DNA of 64,000 nucleotides from Streptomyces zhaozhouensis (GTDB lineage: Bacteria; Actinomycetota; Actinomycetes; Streptomycetales; Streptomycetaceae), in NCBI RefSeq assembly GCF_900230195.1, contig NZ_OCNE01000014.1:1-64000 (forward strand). Reading direction: 5' to 3'. Shown here piece by piece: positions 26,101-34,400 of this stretch. The notes beneath the pieces are model-generated. The model had not been told where the DNA came from. It saw only the letters and a program-made list of their open reading frames with translations, and did no database searches. A program made the position numbers and the translations under genes. Within the stretch, counting starts at the first letter, position 1; each line of letters starts with the position of its first letter.

Positions 26101-29100
26101 CCGGCGTGGTCGTGCAGGGTGACGCTGTCGCCGCCGCGCACGGTGAGCGCGTCGGGGAGTATCCGCACCTCGCCGGGGGCCTGGGTGTCGCCGCGCAGCA
26201 GCGTGGGCGCGCCCTCGCCCCGGCCGACGACGGTGACGCCGGTGGGAGCGCCGTCCTGGCCGAGGAGTTCGACGCGGGAGTCGGGCCGGAGCACGCCGCC
26301 GCCGTCGGCCTCCGCGCCCCTGGCGGGGGCGCCGACGGGCGCGGCCGGCGCGTCGTCGAGGGCGGCGATCAGGTGGCGCACCGGGTCGGCGGGCGGCGGC
26401 GTGGCACCGTTGCCCGGGCCGTGGAAGAGGCCGAAGCCGTTCGCCTCGCCCCCGCCGGCGCCCCGGGGGATGAGCGCCGGTGGGGGCACCGCGGCGGCCG
26501 GGGGCGGCGCGAGCGGCGCGGAGGCCGCGGGCCGGTGGGTGACGACGATGTTTTCCACGGGGACCACGCCGGGGCCGTGGCCGCCCGGGCGCTCGGCGAG
26601 CCCCAGCGCGCCGTTGTCCGCGCCGCCCTCGCCGCCGCCGGCGCGGGTGACGGGCGGCGGGACGGAGGCGGCGATGCCGTCGGCGGGGGCGCTGGTCCTG
26701 CCGTCGATGCTCTCCAGCCGGACGGGCTGGATGCCGGAGCCGCCCGCGCCCTCGCCTTCGAGCCCGCCGCCGCGCGGCTGCCGCACCGGCGCCGCGACCG
26801 TGCCGTCCAGCGTCGGCGCGACGGTGCTGGGCGGCGGCGGGGTGCTGGTGGCCCTGACGGCCCCCGAGGTCTCGCCGCCGACATGGCCGATGCCGCCGAG
26901 CGGCCGGGCGAGCGGCACGTCGCCGGCGGCGCGCGCCGCGCCGTCGCCGAGGTCGACGAGCGAGGCCCCGCCGTTGTCGCCGCGCACCGGGGTGGGCGTG
27001 ACGCCGCCCGTGGTGTCGGTGACTCCCGTGCCGGGCGTCGTCTGGTCGACGGTCCTGCCGGGGGCTCCCTCAACGGGCGCGGTGTGGAAGTCGGAGGTGA
27101 CCCGGGCGCCGTTGCCGATCTGGGAGGCGTCGGGGGCGGCCATCCCCATGCCCTGGTCGGCGAAGCCGACGCGCAGCGGCGGCGGCGCGTTGTGCGTCAG
27201 GTTGACGCCGAGGTCGCCGGTCACCTTGCCGCCGACGCCCCCGGTCACGCCGGTCGAGGTGCCGATCTGGGGCACGGTCGCCGGGTTGATGGCGGCGGTG
27301 TTGGCGTTGACCGCGCCGGTCTCGGCGCGCGGCGGGGCCGTGCTGACCGGCGGCACCGCCATGGTCTCGCCGAGCTGCTGCATCCCCGTCACGTTGACGG
27401 CCGGCAGCTCCGTCACGACGCCGTCGGCGCCGACCATGCGGCCGGTGTCCAGCGCCTGGTCGAAGCGGAGGGAGCCCACGTTGGCCTGGGAGACGTCGGC
27501 GCCGGCCCCGCCGGTGTTGACGGCCTGGCCGCCGGGGACGGCGGGGGTGGGCGTGTCGACCTGGGAGAGCAGCGGCATCTCCACGCCGACGACCTGGCCG
27601 CCGGGCGAGGGCATGTGGGTCACGACGGAGGCGGGCGGCGCCACGTACAGATCGCCCGGCATGTGGCCCATGCCCTCGACCGAGCCGATCTGGGGGCTGG
27701 GCGGGGCGAGGTCGGGCACGCCCATCCTGGTGCCCGTCTCGGCCATGTGCACCGAGATCGGCGACACCGGCCGCATGTCGGCCAGGGACATGTCCACCAT
27801 CTGGCCGTTCGCCGGTGTCGGGACCGAGGGCGAGGTGACGGCGGTCGGCGGCTGGAAGGCGCTGCTGGGCGGCGGGTTGGTGACGGAGAGGTCCATCACC
27901 GAGGAGTTGGGGGTGAGGATCGGCGTGCGGTTGCCCGGGGTGAGGGAGTGCGGGGTGCCGGTCGGCGAGATGTCGCCCATGGTGAGGTCGACCGAGGTGC
28001 GGTTGGGCGTGCCGAGCCCGTTGAACCCGCCGCCGATCGTGATGACCGGGGCCTTGCTGGCGTCGCTCAGCCCGGCGCCGAGGCCGCCGAGGAAGCGCGC
28101 GGTGGCCGCGCCGCCCGGCTGGTAGCGCGACCACAGCGCGACGTTGACCTGGGGGTTGCGGGCGCCGTCGAACCCCGCGATGGCCCGCACGTCGATGGTG
28201 TGGGTGCCGTGGACGAAGGCCCCGGTGCGGTACTGGTTGAGGACGCCCCGGTTGAACATCGAGATCTTGAACGCGTTGGTGAAGCCGGAGAGGGACCACG
28301 CCTTGGAGCCCATCTCCATCACGTTGACGGGCAGGATGATCGCCGAGGGCCCCATCCCCTTGAAGTGGGACGTCACATAGCCGGCGAAGCCGTCCACCCC
28401 GCCGAGGCCCTTGAAGATGGCGTTGTCGGCCCAGGCACCGCCCCTGATCAGCTCCTTGGTGCCCTTGATGGTGGTGGTGATGATCCCGCCGATGAACGCG
28501 ATGCCACCCGTGACGAGGCGCTTGGGGAGCGTGCTCAGCTTGGTCACGATGTCGCGGAACGTCATGCCGGAGAACTTGGTCCAGGTGGAGGCGCCCCAGC
28601 TCTTGATGGACTTGAAGGCGCCGATGACGTTCAGACCGCGGGTGGTGGGGACCAGCATCCCCAGCACGGAGAGGACCAGTTCGGCGACGCTGGCCTTGCC
28701 GCCGGCGAAGTCGATGGCGGTCTTGACCATCAGCACCGCGCTGAGGGTGAGGAAGAGCACCGCGGTCGGCCCGCCGAGGATGATCGCGGGGAGGATCAGC
28801 GCGAGGACGAAGTAGGTGAGGAACTTCCAGAACTCCTCGCAGGGGTCGATCATCGAGCTGATGTCGGAGCCCGCCGTGGAGACGACGCCGGCCGCGGTGG
28901 AGGCCGCCTCGGAGAGGGCCTCACCGGCGTTCTTCGCGGTGGTCTGGTGCTCCTCCCACTCGGAGTCCTCCTTGTCCAGACCGGCGGCGCTGCTCAACGC
29001 GCCGTCGGCGATGCCCTGCTGGGTGACCATCACGCCGTGGTAGGTGGACAGGGCGTCGTACACCGACTGGTGGGCGTCCCGGAAGCTCTGGACGAACTTC

Positions 29101-29318
29101 CGCACCCGGTTGTCCATCTCCTCGCGGAGCGCGTCGGCGGTCTCGCCGATGAAGTAGGAGCTGTTCTCGCTCATCAACTCGTCGAGGCCGTCGTCGATGT
29201 CGGCCGCCAGGTCGATGATCTCCTTCTGGGCCTCCAGCAGCGCCTCGAGTTTGTCCGGGTCCCCGGGGGTGGGGTCCTCATCCAGGTCGAGGGCACTCCA
29301 GTCGGACGAACGGGCCAC
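17115..29318 (-). CDS. Giant 4067-residue WXG-like repeat protein
   Basis: It starts with GTG after a GAGAGGAGAGG purine stretch. Residues 1-155 are helical and acidic like a WXG100/LXG export domain. Residues 164-226 are hydrophobic (FLTYFVLALILPAIILGG), ending in VPTTRGLNVIGAF, which matches IPGLKGLTTVGAL of the RHS protein. Residues about 430-960 are Pro/Thr/Gly-rich. Residues about 1000-2750 contain a beta module repeating roughly every 135-145 residues, marked by D-x2-GAHTHD-x2-PLRGG variants near 1139, 1274, 1476, 1610, 1735, 2023, 2300, 2433, 2578 and 2718. Residues 2760-3800 are YD-like. The end (about 3820-4000) has hydrophobic segments (VVAPLGSFLGTLVAAEALG). No catalytic motif is recognised. 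I infer a very large surface or secreted effector of the type VII-like system. It is the first gene of an operon with the AAA gene. Confidence 0.85.
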   Translation of the reverse strand: MARSSDWSALDLDEDPTPGDPDKLEALLEAQKEIIDLAADIDDGLDELMSENSSYFIGETADALREEMDNRVRKFVQSFRDAHQSVYDALSTYHGVMVTQQGIADGALSSAAGLDKEDSEWEEHQTTAKNAGEALSEAASTAAGVVSTAGSDISSMIDPCEEFWKFLTYFVLALILPAIILGGPTAVLFLTLSAVLMVKTAIDFAGGKASVAELVLSVLGMLVPTTRGLNVIGAFKSIKSWGASTWTKFSGMTFRDIVTKLSTLPKRLVTGGIAFIGGIITTTIKGTKELIRGGAWADNAIFKGLGGVDGFAGYVTSHFKGMGPSAIILPVNVMEMGSKAWSLSGFTNAFKISMFNRGVLNQYRTGAFVHGTHTIDVRAIAGFDGARNPQVNVALWSRYQPGGAATARFLGGLGAGLSDASKAPVITIGGGFNGLGTPNRTSVDLTMGDISPTGTPHSLTPGNRTPILTPNSSVMDLSVTNPPPSSAFQPPTAVTSPSVPTPANGQMVDMSLADMRPVSPISVHMAETGTRMGVPDLAPPSPQIGSVEGMGHMPGDLYVAPPASVVTHMPSPGGQVVGVEMPLLSQVDTPTPAVPGGQAVNTGGAGADVSQANVGSLRFDQALDTGRMVGADGVVTELPAVNVTGMQQLGETMAVPPVSTAPPRAETGAVNANTAAINPATVPQIGTSTGVTGGVGGKVTGDLGVNLTHNAPPPLRVGFADQGMGMAAPDASQIGNGARVTSDFHTAPVEGAPGRTVDQTTPGTGVTDTTGGVTPTPVRGDNGGASLVDLGDGAARAAGDVPLARPLGGIGHVGGETSGAVRATSTPPPPSTVAPTLDGTVAAPVRQPRGGGLEGEGAGGSGIQPVRLESIDGRTSAPADGIAASVPPPVTRAGGGEGGADNGALGLAERPGGHGPGVVPVENIVVTHRPAASAPLAPPPAAAVPPPALIPRGAGGGEANGFGLFHGPGNGATPPPADPVRHLIAALDDAPAAPVGAPARGAEADGGGVLRPDSRVELLGQDGAPTGVTVVGRGEGAPTLLRGDTQAPGEVRILPDALTVRGGDSVTLHDHAGAYLGGLNAHRSGPLAGHAVVTSLDGPPRLVTLGGQPVAGASISRVGDLGWAVVPPGAPRGAVVDTSGAHTHDLVPLRGGSGDTAGGFAAVPRAGGEVALVGRGGDQLPNPAQVVGDSLLVQRKPGTVDFHSLDGDLLSSAHGLPGRGGHELMTPAGGRPAHVLGPDGQLLDGAGVRPFGDGLLVERPGHRAVVMDGDGVHTHDAFRFTHGGEDWMLAVPQRALDGKPVLVRDVGGAFTDAGPAVRLGAHGTLVRLGDGAFHLVDAAGGVTPAVRLIDRAGQPTELIHTPPTGTAGGAVYRTDGRLLTDDVLAGFDGNRVVVRTGATYSVHGADGTFLGSGAARAGGPLGEGNRLDVPVDGGPARVVDASGAPVRGATVHPAGDGGHLVQVPGQRPGVVDASGAHTHDVFPLRGGNGASHGLGAMPLRDGGAPLAFRPDGTPTRGVGLTHDGDLLIVGREGGAGAVYDMGGRFAGLRRGVDEGPLAGHTITLLPGTGAHRVADASGALLDGATVTRFGPHLFLAEVPGKGAVLLDRAGLGTQPVVPVPVAGGADRLVALPAGAGRSGPLDGAWLDGAVLRRELPDGTADFVAADGSVLGRALPVTSGPLDGRVFLIPEGAPPRLVEADGRAVPDAEFTPLGSGGHLLSTDGGMHHLIEPGGTDIHRVIVLTGRPGEPDMMAVVRSQGEIYPHPRGADGVTLTDHTVRRVDPTEIGADGRYVRGAPKLVVYTPDSRAVSHDLFSGAFRSDQPSMPGAHRVTEVDYRLLTAEDRAVVHQYLMEAAKRPAPPTPDIPRTLIVGKAMDESPLWPAPGGASGSGHAGGAGTAGHGASFAPDDLRIAFDPDTGRVARADLAGSAAGADAPVVRVEATPDGDLVRVTRGGAEIHTERWVSFGADLRGRLTGGDLTLHRVTPDGGLAAVDDAVTPLADGSGFHLALPDGHRAVDHAGATTHTVLPLRPAGGGPAADHVFTPVGGAGGAPALLDAAGNPRPGALDVTADAVTIRRGQTTDIHDPATGALDTRVHHLTEGQWNGYDLRVPDTGHTPGARPALDPPPGRPAVEASVDVLTDGRFRVQPPTGTGQVIGADGTRLGDNLPLRHGPDATGEHVVVPARPAGGETAWLESAGGGRIAGSAVDRVGDGFHVRRLDQPDTVALHGADGALVHVAQRVRVGPAFDGAWLATPVAGGLRVVDDAGGAFGARAVPRGDDLLLVSDDAVAGVTRAGAPTEVTLPLRNADGTDSPWTLHTPPGGQPQVRNATTHAVVGGDDVRIVGGALEVRHGDSAFTHGTDGSLLSEAHRVRGAGDELDGVDLVVPHTPGGVPHLTRGGAAVPGGSATPLGDHGYLVRAGGAHGVVDDTGAFSHRLVETTLPDGTTGLVAWSQRPGGRHFFVNATDEVGDLGVRFHPAIDDQFTVTRGGSTFEYRADAMAGGGFAGQLLRESHPITGGPVPGRTLVVPHDGQPPQIRTPGEANREVTPQHWGGFDGFRIDEGGGRPHTVVDGTGRVTHTAVPLTPRPGTADPFDAWVFRPADGAAGGGPVLRTAGGAEHTADFRATSGRYHVSEPGGGGITRVHEADGRFVEERLTLNGGALDGHRLHLPENLDNARITPPGGNARPVAAVPQTDGALRVGFGDHHLIIDPATGGATHRVISFSGSGAAADTHAWVRLADDAVLPAPRAADGTEVAGAQVVRAADGDLRVTRTGTAAIDVFSDTGALRFQARPLTGGNAAEAGDFVRVYEMTYKGQTYRAYDVVDDALTPRAGRAAVGRQATPTDVDLNGGFRVRDTGDGRVWVFGRDGRLEAHLGAAADGTRIRTLTTYERPAGGGAIEPRTVRVVEMGDAKGRRFAEIEGGRAVRDVDLAPMPGRTTTATDGGGFRYTGDARGLRGGEYRQYAADGRLLEQRINVIHRGQHTEGEFYLVRNEHDAGGKVTGGSWERWRGGAAPPDRASVLDRGRVDPKGASQGHVFLLTENALGVRGHAFERRPMPTGDVLDAHAPGTVTGFVKRWHDLPVGTSQRERWQKVSADGNAAGDGIRVWGTSRRTFYDYRDEIHVSRSIRGPEHHYRETPQGGYVFGVRGTDSGAPPRNGAVGRWYRFDSDLGVQATGNRHIGLASNGWRDEMPDPRLGSAVEVNEKVGRLGWHGLRTFRAEDLGTDGLPTRGVTAVSPQGKDVRSVRTMPNGDELHLSRNAEQRPPNFYRALLSPEFRNMDMTTPRGRFFALPHPFLPRENRYVGRNGEAAWVNDSRLQTFDYQIYRDGRVVDHGVQVVTTRGFNTTLISHNGRIAGETRELPNGNKLVVGPEVKMPDGVERRDGYLPWTQGDGKLSGHRTFRPDDFVDPPAATGKTREDVVWQDQFRADLPAGGNWYTRDAGQVWHANRMGFKDGTILDFRPPPRAGGQVGDGGLDFQRTVHAGADADWSLLTHQGKLIGRADTWLGAGADGAAIRVVSRYGGGRVSWSVEGDDALTGGRNLASRNQFDHHQYFDRESFRDYATVNGQRELIREFRLLSDDTGVMAWKTRGADGGPDVWQWNKVDRFGNVMEFGEQGQRVRWWSDDMRRWEDRLMRPDGGYTVVQELPVAVGSAIRQAFNDSPLRVREYFPDAASLGTVPRTLDDHRGLTWKEFESGAVARRKVPWGDDGTYMEIEAMTKQWRRWGYDAETGRWQLLGERSVAGYVRELPAESLAGGPPFTGDLRLIGRETYFFDVLNEFRTFERMYRQPRRTPWGSGVEATGESTYTPFALRNFEHMAIEFAQEFVLDFGVGMAIYAAMPGDFGLNDVAAAALRALVGASVKAGFIGLHNFAAHHSQFRVGLNWQDRGFPYRHRQDDDDTAGEWASNEFVLRWRGGTYDFFKDGFVVAPLGSFLGTLVAAEALGVKGPDGEWHDVSLGQAAALAGATALGTVVGGLATGALKAAMQNTMGARWYHRQGVMDFVVVPVMGKFIDKPLGQLVFGPEVRDMLGVTSPVPPPPPETPPVPDASGEPETTSDAPGENP

Positions 29319-29546
29319 GACGTGTCCTCTCCTCTCGACGGCGCGTCGGCCGGGGCGGCGCCGTCCCCGCCGGGGACGGTCGGGGGCCGTCCGCGACCAG
29401 CCCCTCGTCTCCTTCTACGTACGAGAGGGCCCCGAGGTTCACCGGGAGTGGCATAAATGCTGAACCTTCCGCCGGGCCGGTACGTGGAAAGGGGTGAGGG
29501 CGCGCCTCACGGGGCCGCCGAGGCGCACGACGAGGAGGGAGGCACG

Positions 29547-30518
29547 ATGGCGGACCTCGCCATGGACTACGACAAGCTCTACGCCATGCAGCGCGGACTG
29601 CACGCCCTGGTGGAGCGGGCGGACACGGCCGGCGGCATCGGGACCTGGCAGGAGATCGGGGACGGCACCGCCACCTCCAACGAGTCGATCTTCGGCAACT
29701 ACGAACTCTCCTACGAGTTCCAGGTGTTCTACGGCCTGTCCAAGACCCGGATCGACGAGGGCAAGGACAAGCTGGAGCGGTTCGGCGACATGTTCGGCGG
29801 CGTCGCCGACGCGATGCTCCAGCAGGACGCGACGCTGGCGAGCAACGCGCTGGTGATGGCCGGTCAGACGCTGCACGACCGGTGGCTCGGCGAGAAGGAG
29901 GCCGTCGAGAACTGGGAGGAGCGCAACGACGCCTGGAACGCCTACCTGGAGGAGATCGGCGCGGCCGACTACTTCGACGAGCACCCGGACGCCGACATCT
30001 GGGAGGTCTGCTCGAACCCGGAGGCCCCCGAGTGGTGCCAGGCGTGGAGGGACGACTACGGCGAGGACCGGCCCGCCCCGCCCGGCGAGCGGCCGCCGGA
30101 CCCCGAGGACGACCAGCCCACCCACATCTGGCTGGAGGACGAGGACGGCAGCAGCGTCAAGGTGTGGCTGGAGTTCGACGAGGACCACAACGTCATCGGC
30201 GAGAAGACCACCGTGGACACCGGCAACGGCCAGGAGACCACCACCACCATCGAGTACGACGGCCCGCCCGACCCGAGCGAACCCGACGACGACGGGAACA
30301 CCTACGACCGGCGGGACTACACGATCACCACCATCAACCCGGACGGCAGCGAGACCGTCTCCGAGGTGACCATCAACGAGGACGGCTCGGGCAGCCAGAC
30401 CTCCACCACGACGTCGAAGAACGACGACGGCGAAGAGGAGACCGAGGTCACCGAGTACACCCGCAAGGGGCCCAGCGGTGACGACGCCGAGTGGGTGGAG
30501 GTGGACGAGGACGACTGA
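29547..30518 (+). CDS. WXG-like protein with acidic C-terminal region
   Basis: A 323-residue protein starting at MADLAMDYDKLYAMQ, with GAGGAGGGAGG upstream. The ATG at 29457 is less likely. Residues 1-150 are helical and resemble WXG100 or ESX-type proteins (DYDKLYAMQRGLHALVERAD, ELSYEFQVFYGLSKTR). Residues 150-200 hold three tryptophan-containing segments and two cysteines. Residues 200-323 are very acidic with short beta-like repeats (TTTTIEYDG, TITTINPDGSETVSEVTI). It is divergent from the giant gene and first of three WXG-like genes, so it is a likely substrate or chaperone. The acidic tail resembles low-pI secretion-associated tails, but I recognise no family. Confidence 0.75.
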   Translation: MADLAMDYDKLYAMQRGLHALVERADTAGGIGTWQEIGDGTATSNESIFGNYELSYEFQVFYGLSKTRIDEGKDKLERFGDMFGGVADAMLQQDATLASNALVMAGQTLHDRWLGEKEAVENWEERNDAWNAYLEEIGAADYFDEHPDADIWEVCSNPEAPEWCQAWRDDYGEDRPAPPGERPPDPEDDQPTHIWLEDEDGSSVKVWLEFDEDHNVIGEKTTVDTGNGQETTTTIEYDGPPDPSEPDDDGNTYDRRDYTITTINPDGSETVSEVTINEDGSGSQTSTTTSKNDDGEEETEVTEYTRKGPSGDDAEWVEVDEDD

Positions 30519-30577
30519 CCGCCGGCGCCCGCCCGGCCATCCGACGGACATCCCTGACGAGCAGGAAGTGAGTGGTC

Positions 30578-30883
30578 ATGCCCAACATCAGCATCACGTA
30601 CGAGGAAGTCGAGTCCGCCGCCGCCGCGATGAAGACCGCCAACGACGACACCATCAGGCCGGCGAAGGACGCCGCCAAGGGCGCGATCGACGACGCCCTG
30701 GGCACCTCGCTGGTGCTGCCGGAGACGAACGCGGCGATCACCGACCAGTACAACATCCTCCACGAGCAGCTGGGCCAGCTCTGCGACGCGATCGACGGCT
30801 TCGCCGAGCAGTTCCGGCAGATCATGGAAGGCATGAAGGACTTCGACAAGCAGTACGCGGAGAACATCCGCAACCCGAAGTGA
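30578..30883 (+). CDS. WXG100-like small protein 1
   Basis: A 101-residue protein from ATG 30578; AGGAAG is well spaced for this codon, not for the GTG at 30572. The length and two-helix pattern match the WXG100/ESAT-6 superfamily: ITYEEVESAAAAMKTAND, a turn, then ITDQYNILHEQLGQLCDAI and an amphipathic helix to the end. The W-x-G turn itself is absent (LVLPETN at that place). It is probably a helical-hairpin substrate or partner of the EssC-like ATPase. It lies 59 bases downstream of the acidic WXG-like gene and 10 bases upstream of the next. Confidence 0.75.
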   Translation: MPNISITYEEVESAAAAMKTANDDTIRPAKDAAKGAIDDALGTSLVLPETNAAITDQYNILHEQLGQLCDAIDGFAEQFRQIMEGMKDFDKQYAENIRNPK

Positions 30884-30893
30884 GGCCGGGGAC

Positions 30894-31334
30894 ATGGCAG
30901 ACATCTCAGCCGACTACGCCGGCATCGCCGAGACCGCGGGCAAGCTCAGCACGCAGTGCAACATCATCGTGCCCGAGATCTACAGCCTCCTCAGCACGGT
31001 GGGAAACCTGCTGGACAACGGGCTCTACCTGGAGCAGGCGAGCCCGGCGCTGAAGACCGCGTACGAGGAATTCAGCAAGTCCATGCACATGGCGGCCAGT
31101 AACATCCAGAACTGGGCGAACCTGTTCACCAGCCTCAACGACGCGTTCCAGAACAACGACGCGGAGCTGTTCGCCGCGACGCTCTCCAGCATCGACGGGG
31201 AGGGCGGCCTGGAAGTGACCGCGGAGGAGGTCACCACCGACACCGACGACCCGCCGGAGTGGAACGACTCCGAGGGCCTGGACGGCACCCCGGTGGAGTG
31301 GAACGACGACCGCACGGAGATCAGCCAGACCTGA
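30894..31334 (+). CDS. WXG100-like small protein 2 with acidic tail
   Basis: A 146-residue protein. Residues 1-100 form a predicted helical hairpin (YAGIAETAGKLSTQCNIIV, SPALKTAYEEFSKSMHM, IQNWANLFTSLNDAFQ), typical of ESX pairs, but without a central W-x-G. Residues 100-146 are acidic with two PPEWND/PVEWND boxes. Adjacent WXG genes commonly form heterodimers, so partnership with the gene 10 bases upstream is expected. It ends at a strong shared terminator facing the EssC-like gene. Confidence 0.75.
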   Translation: MADISADYAGIAETAGKLSTQCNIIVPEIYSLLSTVGNLLDNGLYLEQASPALKTAYEEFSKSMHMAASNIQNWANLFTSLNDAFQNNDAELFAATLSSIDGEGGLEVTAEEVTTDTDDPPEWNDSEGLDGTPVEWNDDRTEISQT

Positions 31335-31351
31335 CACGGCCGTCGCACCGC

Positions 31352-31388
31352 CAGGGCCCGGACGCCGAGAAGGCGTCCGGGCCCTGGT
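31352..31388. terminator. Bidirectional terminator
   Basis: A perfect 16-bp stem, CCAGGGCCCGGACGCC with its complement, and a GAGAA loop. It lies between the convergent WXG-like and EssC-like genes. Confidence 0.95.
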
Positions 31389-31406
31389 CCTCCCGGGCGG
31401 TGCCCG

Positions 31407-34400
31407 CTACTGGAGCACGGTCAGCGGCACCTGCACCGCCCGCACCCGCCCGCCGGGGCCGGCGGTCCAGGCCCGGCCGGGCACGGCGCCGCCGCGCAGG
31501 TGCTCCGGCGTCAGGCGCGCGCCGATCAGCTCGCCCTCGTTGAGCCCCTTCGGGCCGAGCAGCAGCCCGCGCCGGCCGCGGCGGGCCACGCCGATCCAGC
31601 CCATGGTGGTCATCGACTCCGCGGGCGCGGCGAGCAGCAGCCCGTGGCCGCGGTCGCGGCCCGAGGAGCCGACCTGCCGCAGCGGCCGGTCCAGCCGGCT
31701 GTTGACCAGCAGCTCCGCGTCGTCGACGACGACCACGGCCGGCCGGTCGGCGACCTCGGCCAACGCCTCCTCCAGCACCTCGGGATCGGGGTCGACCTCG
31801 GCGATCACCCGGGCCAGCCCGTGCCGGGACAGCTGCCGCAGCGGCGAGTCCCTGGGCGTGAGCACCACCAGCGAGGTGCCGCTCATCACCAGCGAGACGC
31901 ACATCGCCGCCAGCGCCGTGGAGCGCCCGCTGTGCGGCGGCCCGGCGACCAGGAACGAACCGGAGCCCTCGGCGAAGTCGTAGCCGAGCACCCCGCCGTC
32001 GTCACCGCCGACGCCCAGCAACGCCCACAGCGGCCTGCGCTGTTCGTCCGTCATCTGGTCGGCGACCTCCTGGAAGCCGACCATCTCCGGCAGCGAGGCC
32101 ATCGCGAACGGCCGCTGCTCGTCGGCGACCCCGCCGTCCCGCAGCGTCGCCTGCCGGCCGATGGCCCGCAGCGCGTCGGCCTGGTCGCCGCCCTTGGCCA
32201 GGGCGGACAGCGGCAGGGTGAGGACCTGGCCCTCCACTCCCCCGGGCGAGGACCAACCGCGCCCGGCGGGCACGTTCTCCGGCACCACCCGCCGGTTGAC
32301 GCCGACCACGGCGTAGTCCATGCGGTCGGCCTGGCGCAGCATCAGCCGCCGGTCGTTGTGCTGTCCCGCGCGGCCGCCCAGCAGCATCCGCTCCGAGGTG
32401 GCGATCACGTGGAGCCCCGAGGTGGCGCCCTCGCGCAGCAGCCGCAGCAGGTCGTCGGTGGCCCGGCCGCCGTCCTGCTTCTCCAGCATGGTGACCAGCG
32501 CGTCCCAGCCGTCGATCAGCAGCAGCAGGTGCGCCGGACGCTCGGCGGGCGCCAGCTTGGGACGCAGCTCCGTCAGGGAGGACACGTCGTGCTTGGCCAA
32601 CAGCGCCTGGCGACGGGTGAGTTCGTCGATCAGCCGGCGGATCAGCCGGTCCAGCCGCTCCCCGTCGTGCCGGGGCACCACGGCGCCGCAGTGCGGCAGG
32701 GACTCCAGCGCCGCCAGGCCGCCGCCGGCCGCGTCGATGCCGTAGACGTGCAGCTGGTCCGTGGTCAGGTGCAGCGCGGCCGACCCGGCGATGGTGCGCA
32801 AGGTCTGGGTGCGTCCTGAGCGCGGGGCGCCGATGACGTAGAGGTGTCCGAAGACGCCGAAGTCGATGTGCCCGAGCCGCTGGTCCTGATGGCTCGGCAG
32901 GTCGAAGAAGATGTACGGCACCGGCGGCAGCCGGGTGGCGCCGGGCCTGGGGTCGGCCTTCGGCGCCTCCAGCGGCATCGTCGGGGGCAGCGGCGGAAGC
33001 CAGGGCCTGGGCTGCGGCTCGAAGTCCTCCAGCGCCTCGGCCGCCGCCCGCACGGCGTCGACCAGGGCGGTCAGCTCCGTGGGCGGGTCGCCTGGACGCT
33101 CCTCCTCGCCCTCCGCGCGCGGCGTCTCCTCCTCGTCCTCCTCCTCGCCGATGACCGGCGGCTCGTGGACGAACTGCGGCGCCGGCAGCGGCTGGCCGAG
33201 CTGCTCCAGGCTCAGCTCCGCGCCGCGCGCCGTGCGGGGCTTGGCGCGTTCCACGCCGTCCGCGCCCTCCGGGGGGCGCTCGGCGCCGGCCCAGGCGGTC
33301 TGGAACGGCAGCGGCGGACCGTCGCCGCGCCGCACCAGGGCGCGGCCCGGGGTCGACGGAGAGATGGAGGCGGCGGTCGGCGCGTTGATGATGTCGGTGC
33401 TCTCGGTGCGGTCGGTGACGCGCAGCGCGATGCGGAGGTTGGTGTTGGCCCGGATCTCGTTGGAGACGGCGCCCGCCGGCCGCTGGGTGGCCAGCAGCAG
33501 GTGCAGCCCGAGCGAGCGTCCCCGCTGGGCCAGGCTGACCAGTCCGGGAACGAACTCGACCAGTTCCCTGACCAGCGTGGCGAACTCGTCAATGACCAGC
33601 AACAGCCTGGGCAGCGGCGGGAGTTCGGGCTCCCTGGCGCGGCGGGCCTGGTACTCGCGATGGTCCTTGACGCCGACGTCCGCCAACACCTGCTCGCGGC
33701 GCCGCAGTTCGGCGTCGAGCGAGGCCAGCGCGCGCTGGACCAGGTGGCCGTCGAGGTCGGTGATCATGCCGAGGGTGTGCGGGAGTTCGGCGCACTCGCG
33801 GAACGCGCTGCCGCCCTTGTAGTCGATCAGCACGAACGTCAGCTCGTCCGGCCGGTTCACGGCGGCCAGCGAGGCGATCATCGTCTGGAGCAGCTCCGAC
33901 TTGCCCGCGCCCGTGGTGCCGCCGATCAGGCCGTGCGGTCCGTCGGTCACCAGGTCCAGATAGGTGGTCCCGTCGTAGCCCGCGCCCACCGGGAAGCGGG
34001 TGCTGGCCGGGGTGCGCTCCCAGGCCCGCACCAGCGCGGCCGGGTCCGGCGGCTCCTGGCCGAGCAGCGGCAGCAGCCGCACCTCGGAGGGCATTCCGGC
34101 GTCGGACTCCACGGTGACGTCGCGCAGCGGCGCCAGCGCGCGGGCGGTCTGCTCGCACCACTCGGGGGTGACCTGGTCGGCGCGGATCTCCGAGACGGAG
34201 GGCGTGCCGGAGACCCGCATGGTCAGCCGGTTGCCGCTGGCGGTGACGACGGCGGCGCACTCCTCGGGCAGCAGGTACTCGCGTTCGTCGAGGCAGAGGC
34301 TGTAGATCCGCACCGGCGGGCCCTGCCGCAGGATGCCGATGACGCCCGGCACGTCGCGCAGCCGGTAGGCGCCGTCCATCACGACCAGCACGTCGGGCTC

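Noticed and set aside
17322..29456. Very long plus-strand open frames opposite the giant gene (about 17322-23861 and 23886-29456)
   Set aside because: Composition is dominated by Gly/Ala/Val/Arg without domains, and the minus frame has coherent motifs, start and coupling. These are high-GC shadows.
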